Shown in pieces: positions 16,334-23,365 of a DNA stretch of 29,446 nt (its first letter is position 1; every line of letters begins with the position of its first letter). This DNA comes from an uncultured Collinsella sp. (GTDB taxonomy: Bacteria; Actinomycetota; Coriobacteriia; Coriobacteriales; Coriobacteriaceae), in contig CABUQY010000015.1 of the NCBI GenBank assembly GCA_902493915.1, positions 1 to 29,446 of the forward strand. Direction: 5' to 3'. Below the pieces are notes generated by a model. The model saw only the letters and a list, made by a program, of their open reading frames with translations, was not told where the DNA came from and searched no databases. The translations under genes and the position numbers were made by a program.

Positions 16334-17383
16334 TTAGGCGGTTTTTGCGCCCGTCCGGTTAAGAAAAGCTGCCAGATGCGTACACATCATGCAGCGCGCG
16401 GGCTTAGCGCTGGCGATCGGCCCAAACAACAGGCCCAGTCCCCGATGGTTGTCCTTGAGCGCGGCGACCATCTGACGGGTTCGAGGCGCCTCGAGCATAT
16501 CACGCATGCGGGCGGAACGCTCGATTGACGACACTCCATGCGGGCTCAGACACAAATTCTCGATGCAGGCGACCAGGCCGGCAAAGTAGAACTTCTGGCC
16601 TGCCATCATCAGTTGGCTGCCATCGCCCGTCTCCGCAAGCGAACCAGTAAGCTCGTCGAGAGCCCGGACATCATCGGAAAGCCTGGCAAACATGGTGGGA
16701 TCAAAAACATCCGTAAGCTTTGGCGCCACCGTGTGGAAACAAGCGTCACCACACCCGGACACGCGTTGTGCCCGCGAAAGTGCGCATGCCATAAACCCAA
16801 CGGTACGATATGCCTTGTCATGCGACAGGCACGCATCGAACAACGAGCGGCTGTACATGACACCAGAAGTCTGCGCAATCAAGCCGCTCGGAATGAGCTG
16901 AGCCAGCTCACGCGCCATCGAAGAAAGGTCCTCGATAGCAAGAGGGGCAGCGTCCAAGACACGCGAATGGCGCTCTCGATGCGCATCGTAGCGATCGAGT
17001 GACACCGTGGGGAACACTATGTCGGCCGCGGCGTCACACGCAGCATCAACCATCTTGGAAAGCGACTGCGGCGCAAACCACTCATCGGCATTCATGGCAA
17101 TAATCTGAGATCCGCGAGAAGCGGCAAAGCCAGCACGCAGACACGCGCCACGCACCGCATCCTCGACGTCAATCAAATCGATGTGAATATCCCTGCCGGC
17201 GGCAACTTCGAGCGAATGGCGCACGCCAGGGGCCGTATCGCGACACACGACGACAATCTGCAGATCATAGAGGTCTTGGTTCTGGACGCTCTCGAGCGCG
17301 CGCATCGCATAGCTGGGCGAACCCTCAACTACGAGGATCACCGAAAGTCGCGGATGCGAGCCACGTCGAACCAAGTTTTCCAT
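16334..17383 (-). CDS. Family 2-like glycosyltransferase
   Basis: The N-terminal 120 residues look like a GT-A fold nucleotide-sugar transferase: LSVILVVEGSPSYAMRALESVQNQDLYDLQIVVVCRD matches the start of family 2 enzymes. RAGFAASRGSQIIAMNADEWFAPQSL stands where the DXD metal motif is expected, here MNADEW. The remainder (about 130-349) has no feature I recognise, no transmembrane helix, and several cysteines. The substrate is unknown; it could act on a cell-surface glycan or be degenerate. The start is uncertain: the ATG at 17383 has a GAGAGG directly against it, while TTG at 17374 has better spacing from AGAGGA. It lies between truA and argR on the same strand, 132 bases from argR. Confidence 0.7.
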   Translation of the reverse strand: MENLVRRGSHPRLSVILVVEGSPSYAMRALESVQNQDLYDLQIVVVCRDTAPGVRHSLEVAAGRDIHIDLIDVEDAVRGACLRAGFAASRGSQIIAMNADEWFAPQSLSKMVDAACDAAADIVFPTVSLDRYDAHRERHSRVLDAAPLAIEDLSSMARELAQLIPSGLIAQTSGVMYSRSLFDACLSHDKAYRTVGFMACALSRAQRVSGCGDACFHTVAPKLTDVFDPTMFARLSDDVRALDELTGSLAETGDGSQLMMAGQKFYFAGLVACIENLCLSPHGVSSIERSARMRDMLEAPRTRQMVAALKDNHRGLGLLFGPIASAKPARCMMCTHLAAFLNRTGAKTA

Positions 17384-17535
17384 CCTCTCGACAGCAATAA
17401 ATCAAACTGTCGTTCATGGTACACCCCGGCAATAAAAGCAACGAGTCGTCGGGTTCGATGCACGCCAAGAACAGATGTTGCACACGTGCAGACCACACAT
17501 GGCAAAGGTCGGCTAGGCACGCACCAAGCCCTCCC

Positions 17536-18360
17536 CTAGTCGAGCACGACGAGCTCGGCGGGGTCGTAATCGACACCCATAAACGTAAGGCCGCAGGCAG
17601 GCGCCGTGGGACCGGCGGCAGTACGGTCACAGGCGTCAATAACCTCGCGCATCCACTGGGGATCGCGACGATGCATGCCAATCTCCACGAGCGTTCCTAC
17701 AATGGTACGCACCATCGAGTGCAAAAACGCATTGCCCTCGATAGTGAAGGTCAGGATATCCTCGCCAAAAGCGACCTCGTGGCCAAACTCCGCACGCATC
17801 ACGCAGCGGTGCGTGGGCTTGCCCACAGCAGAGGCAACCTTGCAAAAGCTCTTAAAGTCCTGCTCGCCCAAAAGCGCAGGGCAGGCGGCCGCCATCGCAT
17901 CGACGTCGAGGGGATAGCGATGCCACCACACCGCACCGCGCGAGAGCACGGGGCGCGCATCGCGATCGGCAATACGGTACGTATACGTACGGGACCGCGC
18001 GTCAAAGCGGGCAGAAAAGCCCCTACGGGCCTTGTAGACCTCGTTTATGGCGATATCTTTGGGCAGGAGGGCATCCATAGCCCTCAGCCACCTACGGCGC
18101 GTACACGCGAGCTCAGCGTCCGTTACGGGCACGCTGATGTACTGAGCCACGGCATGCACGCCGGCATCGGTACGCCCCGCGCACGTCAAATCGATCGGGC
18201 GGCGAAGCAGCGTCTCGATGGCTCGACGTAGCTCACCCGCAACCGTCGTCTGTCCCGGCTGCTCGGCAAATCCGCTATACGACGAGCCATCATAGGCCAC
18301 GCGAAATACGAGCGTGGCGTCAAGCTCGGAAATCGAATTGAAATCAGACGGCGCAGTCAT
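17536..18360 (-). CDS. truA: tRNA pseudouridine synthase TruA
   Basis: TruA converts uridines 38-40 in the anticodon stem of tRNAs to pseudouridine. The 274-residue protein has the catalytic motif CAGRTDAGVHAVAQ with D65. It also has the family blocks FRVAYDGSSYSGFAEQPGQTTVAGEL at the start and FTIEGNAFLHSMVRTIVGTLVEIG in the second half. The open frame continues 5 codons upstream through TTG codons, but the ATG at 18360, with GGGAG 5 bases before it, is the likely start. rplQ-truA order is common. A strong terminator lies between the two genes, only 34 bases before the truA ATG, leaving little room for a separate promoter. Confidence 0.96.
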   Translation of the reverse strand: MTAPSDFNSISELDATLVFRVAYDGSSYSGFAEQPGQTTVAGELRRAIETLLRRPIDLTCAGRTDAGVHAVAQYISVPVTDAELACTRRRWLRAMDALLPKDIAINEVYKARRGFSARFDARSRTYTYRIADRDARPVLSRGAVWWHRYPLDVDAMAAACPALLGEQDFKSFCKVASAVGKPTHRCVMRAEFGHEVAFGEDILTFTIEGNAFLHSMVRTIVGTLVEIGMHRRDPQWMREVIDACDRTAAGPTAPACGLTFMGVDYDPAELVVLD

Positions 18361-18393
18361 GGACGCTCCCAACAAACAAGTAACGGTATCGCG

Positions 18394-18427
18394 ACAAAAA
18401 AAGAGGGGTACGCGAACGTACCCCTCG
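18394..18427 (-). terminator. Strong terminator between rplQ and truA
   Basis: On the minus strand GAGGGGTACG-TTCG-CGTACCCCTC is a perfect 10-bp stem with a stable TTCG tetraloop, followed by seven or eight T. It terminates the ribosomal operon 26 bases after the rplQ stop codon and stands just before truA. Confidence 0.95.
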
Positions 18428-18452
18428 AATATAGCCTATGCAGACGGAAAGT

Positions 18453-18920
18453 CTACTCAGCGGTCTCCTCAGCAGGAGCCTCCTCGACGGCCTCGACCTT
18501 CTTGGGAGCAGCGGCCTTCTTGGGGGCCGGAGCAGCCTTCTTGGCCTTAGGCGTGCAAGGCTCGGTGACGAGCTCCATGATAACGATGGGAGCGTTGTCG
18601 CCCTTGCGGTTGCCGAGCTTCATGATGCGGGTGTAACCGCCGTTACGGTCCTGCCACATACCCTGGGCAGCCTTGTCGAAGATCTCGGCAACGAGCTGCT
18701 TATCGCCGAGCTTGGCGATAGCCAGACGACGAGAGTGCAGGTCGCCCTTCTTGGCCCAAGTGATGATCGGATCGACGACCGAACGCAGCGCCTTAGCGCG
18801 GGTCTCGGTGGTCTTGATGCGGTCGTTCTCGAAGAGGGCCTTAGCAAGGCTCTTCTTCATGGCCTTGGTGTGGCTCGCATCGGTGCCGAGCTTCAGGCCC
18901 TTCTTAACGTTGTGACGCAT
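18453..18920 (-). CDS. rplQ: 50S ribosomal protein bL17
   Basis: bL17 binds near the peptide exit tunnel of the large subunit. The first about 115 residues are standard: MRHNVKKGLKLGTDASHTKAMKKSLAKALFENDRIKTTETRAKALRSVVDPIITWAKKGDLHSRR, ending in NRKGDNAPIVIMELV. The last 35-40 residues are a Lys/Ala/Pro then Glu-rich extension (KAKKAAPAPKKAAAPKK, then EEAPAEETAE). This gives 155 residues instead of the usual 115-130. It follows rpoA by 30 bases in the usual order and is the last gene before the operon terminator. Confidence 0.98.
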   Translation of the reverse strand: MRHNVKKGLKLGTDASHTKAMKKSLAKALFENDRIKTTETRAKALRSVVDPIITWAKKGDLHSRRLAIAKLGDKQLVAEIFDKAAQGMWQDRNGGYTRIMKLGNRKGDNAPIVIMELVTEPCTPKAKKAAPAPKKAAAPKKVEAVEEAPAEETAE

Positions 18921-18950
18921 GGTCTAGTTTCTCCTCAAATATGCGAAGCA

Positions 18951-19892
18951 TTAAGCCTTCAGGCTCAGGCCCATGGACTCAAGCTTGTCCTTCACTTCCT
19001 CGATCGACTTAACACCGAAGTTACGGATGTTGAGCAGATCGTTCTCCGAGAACTCAACGAGCTGACGGACCGAGTGAATGCTGGCGCGCTTAAGGCAGTT
19101 GTAGGAGCGGACGGAAAGGTCCAGATCCTCAATCTGCTTGTCCAGCTCGGCGTTGTCGTTGGTGACCTCGGGAGCGAAGATCGAAGCCTCCTCCTCGACC
19201 TCGGGGGTCTCGGCAAGGTTCATAAAGGCGGCCATATGCTGGTTGATGATATTGGCAGCCTGGACCACGGCGTCGCGCGGGGCGATGGAGCCGTTGGTCT
19301 CGATCTCGAGGACAAGGCGGTCGTAGTCGGTGTGCTGACCGACACGGCAAGCCTCAACGAGCTTGGCGCAACGGGAAACCGGCGAGTACAGCGAGTCGAC
19401 GTGGATCACACCGATGGGATCGTTGTCGCGCTTGTTGGCCTCGCCAGAAACATAGCCGCGGCCATAGCCGATGCGCATGCTCATGGTGAGATGGCCACCC
19501 TCGGTGAGCGTAGCAATGTGCTGCTCGGGGTTGACCAGCTCAAACTCGGACGGAATAAAGAAGTCCGCACCGGTGACCTCGCAGGGGCCGTCAACCGAGA
19601 TGGTGGCGGTCGCCTCGTCGGTCGTGCCGAGAGCCCTGAAGACAAGACCCTTGACATTCAGGACGATGTCGGTGACATCCTCGACCATGTTAGGGATGGT
19701 CATGAACTCGTGCTGCGCACCATCGATCTGAATAGCCTCGACGGCGGCACCCTCGAGCGAGGACAGAAGAACGCGACGAAGGGAGTTACCCAGCGTATCG
19801 CCGTAACCACGCTCGAGCGGCTCGACGGAGACACGAGCAGACGTCTCGTTGATCTCTTCGACCTGAACCTGAGGCCTAATGAATTCTGACAT
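18951..19892 (-). CDS. rpoA: RNA polymerase alpha subunit
   Basis: Alpha dimerises to nucleate RNA polymerase assembly, and its C-terminal domain contacts promoter UP elements and activators. The 313-residue protein has the N-terminal assembly domain (VSVEPLERGYGDTLGNSLRRVLLSSLEGAAVEAIQIDGAQHEF) and a linker rich in Glu around 225-245. The C-terminal helix-hairpin-helix domain follows (DLDLSVRSYNCLKRASIHSVRQLVEFSENDLLNIRNFGVKSIEEVKDKL). Length is normal. GGAGG lies 6 bases before the ATG. It is placed between rpsD and rplQ, the conserved alpha-operon order. Confidence 0.99.
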   Translation of the reverse strand: MSEFIRPQVQVEEINETSARVSVEPLERGYGDTLGNSLRRVLLSSLEGAAVEAIQIDGAQHEFMTIPNMVEDVTDIVLNVKGLVFRALGTTDEATATISVDGPCEVTGADFFIPSEFELVNPEQHIATLTEGGHLTMSMRIGYGRGYVSGEANKRDNDPIGVIHVDSLYSPVSRCAKLVEACRVGQHTDYDRLVLEIETNGSIAPRDAVVQAANIINQHMAAFMNLAETPEVEEEASIFAPEVTNDNAELDKQIEDLDLSVRSYNCLKRASIHSVRQLVEFSENDLLNIRNFGVKSIEEVKDKLESMGLSLKA

Positions 19893-19924
19893 GTATTACC
19901 TCCAGCCTCAGCAGCCCGGATGGA

Positions 19925-20521
19925 CTACTTAGAGTAGAGCTCGACGATGAGCTGCTCGTTGATATCACCGCTGATCTGCTCACGCGTCGGCAGAGCGAGC
20001 ACGTTACCAGACAGCTTCTCGATATCGACCTCGAGCCAGCCAGGGACCTCAAAGCGCTCGGAGGAAATCAGGGCCTCCTTGATGGGGAGGAGGTCACGGA
20101 ACTTCTCGCCGACAGCGACGACGTCGCCGGCCTTGACGCGGTAGGACGGGATGTCCACGCGCTTGCCGTTCACGGTGAAGTGACCGTGACGGACGGACTG
20201 ACGAGCCTCTTTGCGGGTGCGGGCGAAGCCAAGACGGAAGACGACGTTGTCGAGGCGAGACTCAAGAATGATCATGAGGTTCTCACCGGTGACGCCGTTC
20301 ATCTTACGGGCCTTGTTGAAGTAGCCGTGGAACTGCTTCTCCAGAACGCCATAGATGAACTTGACCTTCTGCTTCTCGCGCAGCTGCATGCCGTACTCAG
20401 ATTCCTTGCGACGGCGCTTGGGCTGACGGATAGATTCCTTCTTGCTGCTGTAACCGAGCTCAGCGGGATCGATCCCGAGCTGACGGCAGCGCTTAAGAAC
20501 AGGAGTCCTGTCGATTGCCAT
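19925..20521 (-). CDS. rpsD: 30S ribosomal protein uS4
   Basis: uS4 starts assembly of the 16S rRNA 5' domain and in some bacteria represses the alpha operon. The 198-residue protein has the S4 RNA-binding domain (ESRLDNVVFRLGFARTRKEARQSVRHGHFTVNGKRVDIPSYRVKAGDVV) in its middle. The N-terminus has only one cysteine, so this is the zinc-free form. The ATG is preceded by AAAGGA. It lies 19 bases downstream of rpsK and 32 bases upstream of rpoA. Confidence 0.99.
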   Translation of the reverse strand: MAIDRTPVLKRCRQLGIDPAELGYSSKKESIRQPKRRRKESEYGMQLREKQKVKFIYGVLEKQFHGYFNKARKMNGVTGENLMIILESRLDNVVFRLGFARTRKEARQSVRHGHFTVNGKRVDIPSYRVKAGDVVAVGEKFRDLLPIKEALISSERFEVPGWLEVDIEKLSGNVLALPTREQISGDINEQLIVELYSK

Positions 20522-20540
20522 ATTGATACGATCCTTTCAG

Positions 20541-20945
20541 TTACACGCGGCGACGCTTCTTGGGGCGGCAGCCGTTGTGCGGAATGGGGGTCTTGTCCTG
20601 GATGCTCGAGACCTCGAGGCCAGCAGCCTGGAGGGAGCGGATGGCGGTCTCACGACCGGAGCCGGGGCCCTTGACGAAGACGGAAACCTTCTTCATACCG
20701 TGCTCCATGGCCTGCTTGGCAGCAGCCTCGGCAGCCATCTGGGCAGCGAACGGCGTGGACTTACGGGAGCCCTTGAAGCCCACCTGGCCAGCCGACTTCC
20801 AGGAAATGACGTTGCCCTGGGGATCGGTGATCGAAACGATCGTGTTGTTGAACGTAGAACGAATGTGAGCCTGGCCCACGGAAATGTTCTTACGGTCCGC
20901 GCGCTTCAGACGGGCAGCGCGAACGTTCTTCTTAGCAGTAGCCAT
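20541..20945 (-). CDS. rpsK: 30S ribosomal protein uS11
   Basis: uS11 forms part of the platform of the small subunit near the mRNA exit site. The 134-residue protein shows the family blocks GQAHIRSTFNNTIVSITDPQGNVISWKSAGQVGFKGSRKSTPFAAQMAAE and SIQDKTPIPHNGCRPKKRRRV at the C-terminus. AAGGAG is upstream at a somewhat long spacing of about 11 bases. It follows rpsM by 14 bases. Confidence 0.99.
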   Translation of the reverse strand: MATAKKNVRAARLKRADRKNISVGQAHIRSTFNNTIVSITDPQGNVISWKSAGQVGFKGSRKSTPFAAQMAAEAAAKQAMEHGMKKVSVFVKGPGSGRETAIRSLQAAGLEVSSIQDKTPIPHNGCRPKKRRRV

Positions 20946-20959
20946 CTATCTAGCGCTCC

Positions 20960-21334
20960 TTATTTCTTCTTCTTAGCACCGATCTGACGCTTCGGGCCCT
21001 TGCGGGTACGAGCGTTAGTGTGGGTGCGCTGGCCGCGGACCGGGAGGCCCTTGCGGTGACGAAGGCCGCGGTTGCAGCCGATGTCCATAAGGCGCTTGAC
21101 GTTCTGGTTGCGCTCACGGCGGAGGTCGCCCTCAACCATGATCTGGTTCTTATCGATATAATCGCGGATGGCGTTAACCTCATCCTCGGTGAGGTCCTTA
21201 ACGCGCGTATCCACGTTAACGTTGCACTCGACGCAAATCTTCGTCGCAGTGGTGCGGCCGATGCCGTAAATGTAGGTCAGACCGATCTCAACGCGCTTCT
21301 CACGCGGGAGGTCGACACCATTAATACGGGCCAA
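20960..21334 (-). CDS. rpsM: 30S ribosomal protein uS13, TTG start
   Basis: uS13 sits in the head of the small subunit and contacts the P-site tRNA and the large subunit. The 124-residue protein begins MARINGVDLPREKRVEIGLTYIYGIG and ends with the basic tail GQRTHTNARTRKGPKRQIGAKKKK; GLRHRKGLPVRGQRT is diagnostic. The start codon is TTG (21334-21332), 6 bases after a good GGAG. No in-frame ATG fits the family N-terminus, so the rare start is well supported. It follows rpmJ by 14 bases. Confidence 0.98.
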   Translation of the reverse strand: MARINGVDLPREKRVEIGLTYIYGIGRTTATKICVECNVNVDTRVKDLTEDEVNAIRDYIDKNQIMVEGDLRRERNQNVKRLMDIGCNRGLRHRKGLPVRGQRTHTNARTRKGPKRQIGAKKKK

Positions 21335-21348
21335 CGTAGTCTCCTCTC

Positions 21349-21462
21349 TTAACCCTGACGCTGCTTATGACGGGGGTTCTCGCAAATGACGAGGACCTTG
21401 CCATGGCGCCTAATGATTTTGCACTTATCGCACATCTTCTTGACCGAAGGACGTACCTTCAT
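21349..21462 (-). CDS. rpmJ: 50S ribosomal protein bL36
   Basis: This 37-residue protein reads MKVRPSVKKMCDKCKIIRRH and ends HKQRQG. The zinc-binding residues C11, C14, C27 and H32 are present, so it is the zinc-ribbon form of bL36, a late-binding large-subunit protein. AAGGAAG lies 4-5 bases before the ATG at 21462. It opens the alpha-operon block (rpmJ-rpsM-rpsK-rpsD-rpoA-rplQ), following infA after a gap of 150 bases that may hold a leader or internal promoter. Confidence 0.98.
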   Translation of the reverse strand: MKVRPSVKKMCDKCKIIRRHGKVLVICENPRHKQRQG

Positions 21463-21555
21463 CGTTCTTCCTTTCGGTAGCGCTCAAACTACTTCCCTAC
21501 TATCTACTCGCCCAGCCGCAGGCGTTTAAAACTATGGCTGGTCTTCACACACAAT

Positions 21556-21587
21556 CCGACCGTAGGTTGAGCTAAGCCTGCAGTCGG
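21556..21587. promoter_or_regulatory. Imperfect dyad in the infA-rpmJ gap
   Basis: CCGACCGTAGGTTGAGCT overlaps the near-complement ending GCCTGCAGTCGG, symmetric around AGCT, with 14 of 18 half-site positions matching. It begins 25 bases after the infA stop and is not followed by a U-run. A weak promoter (TTGTGT, 17 bases, TTTTAA) is possible just downstream on the minus strand. This could be a regulatory leader for the alpha operon, whose E. coli counterpart is bound by S4. Tentative. Confidence 0.3.
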
Positions 21588-21612
21588 AAATGGAGTGCGT
21601 GTATGCGTGCCG

Positions 21613-21831
21613 CTATTTGTAGCGATAGGTGATGCGGCCGCGGGTCAGGTCGTACGGGGAAAGCTCCACGACAACCCTGTCACCGGGGAGAATACGGATG
21701 TAATTCATTCGGATCTTGCCAGAAATGTTGCACAGAACCGAATGACCGTTCTCGAGCTCGACCTTAAACATGGCGTTGGGCAACGGTTCCTTTACCGTAC
21801 CCTCGAGCTCAATTGCGTCTTCCTTCTTCAC
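21613..21831 (-). CDS. infA: Translation initiation factor IF-1, GTG start
   Basis: IF-1 occupies the A site of the 30S subunit during initiation. The protein is a single S1/OB-fold domain: KKEDAIELEGTVKEPLPNAMFKVELENGHSVLCNISGKIRMNYIRILPGDRVVVELSPYDLTRGRITYRYK. The frame opens at a TTG (21837), but GTG at 21831 gives the usual 72-residue protein and better spacing from AGAAAGA, so GTG is preferred. A probable internal promoter lies 40 bases upstream. It follows map by about 100 bases. Confidence 0.97.
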   Translation of the reverse strand: MKKEDAIELEGTVKEPLPNAMFKVELENGHSVLCNISGKIRMNYIRILPGDRVVVELSPYDLTRGRITYRYK

Positions 21832-21870
21832 AAGCAATCATCTTTCTCTAGAAAACGACAGCGATTGAGT

Positions 21871-21899
21871 ATTCTACAACACGTATGCACGCATCGTAA
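21871..21899 (-). promoter_or_regulatory. Candidate internal promoter before infA
   Basis: On the minus strand TTACGA (21899-21894), 17 bases and TAGAAT (21876-21871), which differs from TATAAT at one position. It would give the infA-rpmJ-rpsM block expression independent of the upstream spc genes. Confidence 0.45.
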
Positions 21900-21935
21900 T
21901 AACTTCGTAATGGCTCCACAACTAAATGGAACTTG

Positions 21936-22724
21936 TTACATTTCTCCGCCTTGGAGGGAGCACCAAGCACCTTGGGCATCCGTGGTGAGAATCACCGGAC
22001 CGTCATTGGTAATGGCGACGGTGTTCTCGTAGTGCGCGGCGGGCAGGTGATCGTTGGTCGTAACAATCCAACCGTCGGAGCCCGTGCTCACATGGTTGGA
22101 ACCCATCGTAACCATCGGCTCGATGGCAATGACCATGCCGGCCTGGAGGCGAACGCCCCTCCCCTTCTTTCCATAGTTAGGAACGTTGGGGTCCTCGTGC
22201 ATCACGCGGCCAATGCCATGGCCTACATAATCACGAAGCACACCGTAACCGTGAGACTCGGCGAGGGACTGAACGGCATAACCGACGTCCCCGATATGGT
22301 TACCGGGAACAGCCTGCTCGATGGCAGCCTTAAGGCAATCGCGCGTGACCTCGCACAAAGCCTTGGCTTCGGGCGTGGGGGTGCCGACGAAAAACGTCCA
22401 AGCGTTATCGCCGACCCAACCGTCGACAACGGCTCCCGTATCGATGGAGATGATATCGCCATCGCGCAGGATCATGTCGGGGTTGGGAATACCGTGGACC
22501 ACGGCATCGTTGATCGATGCGCAAATGGTCCCCGGGAACCCGCCGTAACCCTTAAAGGCCGGGGTGCCGCCATGCATGCGGATAATCTGCTCCGCGAGCT
22601 GATCGAGCTCAAAGGTGGAAACGCCGGGGCGCACCATGGCTCCAACGTGGCGGAGCGCCATCTTAGATAGCGCTCCTGCCTTCTTCATCTGCTCGATTTG
22701 CGTTGCAGACTTAATCTTGATCAT
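21936..22724 (-). CDS. map: Type I methionine aminopeptidase
   Basis: The enzyme removes the initiator methionine from new proteins. The 262-residue protein has the five metal ligands of the family: D95 (SIDTGAVVDGW), D106 (VGDNAW), the His in VGHGIGRVMHEDP, the Glu in AIEPMVTMG and the Glu in HYENTVAITNDGPVILT. There is no N-terminal zinc finger, so it is the bacterial type Ia. Its ATG overlaps the adk stop codon (ATGA), which indicates translational coupling. adk-map-infA is a standard order. Confidence 0.98.
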   Translation of the reverse strand: MIKIKSATQIEQMKKAGALSKMALRHVGAMVRPGVSTFELDQLAEQIIRMHGGTPAFKGYGGFPGTICASINDAVVHGIPNPDMILRDGDIISIDTGAVVDGWVGDNAWTFFVGTPTPEAKALCEVTRDCLKAAIEQAVPGNHIGDVGYAVQSLAESHGYGVLRDYVGHGIGRVMHEDPNVPNYGKKGRGVRLQAGMVIAIEPMVTMGSNHVSTGSDGWIVTTNDHLPAAHYENTVAITNDGPVILTTDAQGAWCSLQGGEM

Positions 22725-23347
22725 AGACCGAGAGCCTCTTTGACATCCCCGTACACGGTCACGCGAGCCTGGTCACCGTTGACCGACTTGAGCAGACCCT
22801 GGCCACGATAGTAGTCGACGAGCGGGCTCGTGGACTTCTCGTAGACGTCGAGACGGTTCTTGATGGTCTCGGGCTTGTCGTCGTCGCGCTGATACATCTC
22901 GCCGCCACACTTGGGGCAGGTAGCATCGGCAGCGGTGCCGGTGTAACCGCATGCGCGGCAGGTGCGACGCGAAGACAGACGATCGATAATGACCTCGGGG
23001 GCCACATCGACCAGAAGGGCGCAGTCGATCTCGCGACCCATGGCGGAGAGCTCGGAATCGAGCGTCACAGCCTGGGCGGTGTTGCGCGGGAAGCCGTCGA
23101 GGATGAAGCCCTGCTGGGCGTCATCGGCGGCAAGGCGCTCCTTGACAAGGTCGATCACGAGCTGGTCGGGAACGAGCTCGCCAGCGTCCATGTACTTCTT
23201 AGCCTGAATACCAAGCTCGGTGCCACCCTTGACGGCAGCACGCAGCAGGTCGCCCGTGGAAATGTGGGCGACGCCAAACTCGGCGACGAGCTCCTGTGCG
23301 ACGGTGCCCTTACCGGCACCCGGAGCTCCGAGCAATACGAGGTTCAT
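22721..23347 (-). CDS. adk: Adenylate kinase, zinc-lid type
   Basis: Adenylate kinase interconverts 2 ADP with ATP and AMP. The 208-residue protein has the P-loop GAPGAGKGT (7-15), STGDLLRAAV for AMP binding, and GFILDGFPRNTAQA. The long LID domain carries four cysteines, C130, C133, C144 and C147, in CRACG/CPKCGG. This is the structural zinc site of Gram-positive enzymes. The ATG at 23347 has AGGAGG 7 bases upstream and gives the canonical start MNLVLLGAPGAGKG; the frame extends only two codons further, to a TTG. It overlaps map by four bases. Confidence 0.98.
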   Translation of the reverse strand: MNLVLLGAPGAGKGTVAQELVAEFGVAHISTGDLLRAAVKGGTELGIQAKKYMDAGELVPDQLVIDLVKERLAADDAQQGFILDGFPRNTAQAVTLDSELSAMGREIDCALLVDVAPEVIIDRLSSRRTCRACGYTGTAADATCPKCGGEMYQRDDDKPETIKNRLDVYEKSTSPLVDYYRGQGLLKSVNGDQARVTVYGDVKEALGL

Positions 23348-23365
23348 GAGCAATCCTCCTCTAGC

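Noticed and set aside
18438..19889. 483-codon plus-strand frame opposite rplQ/rpoA
   Set aside because: It spans two certain genes and their gap on the other strand; its composition is that of a shadow frame.
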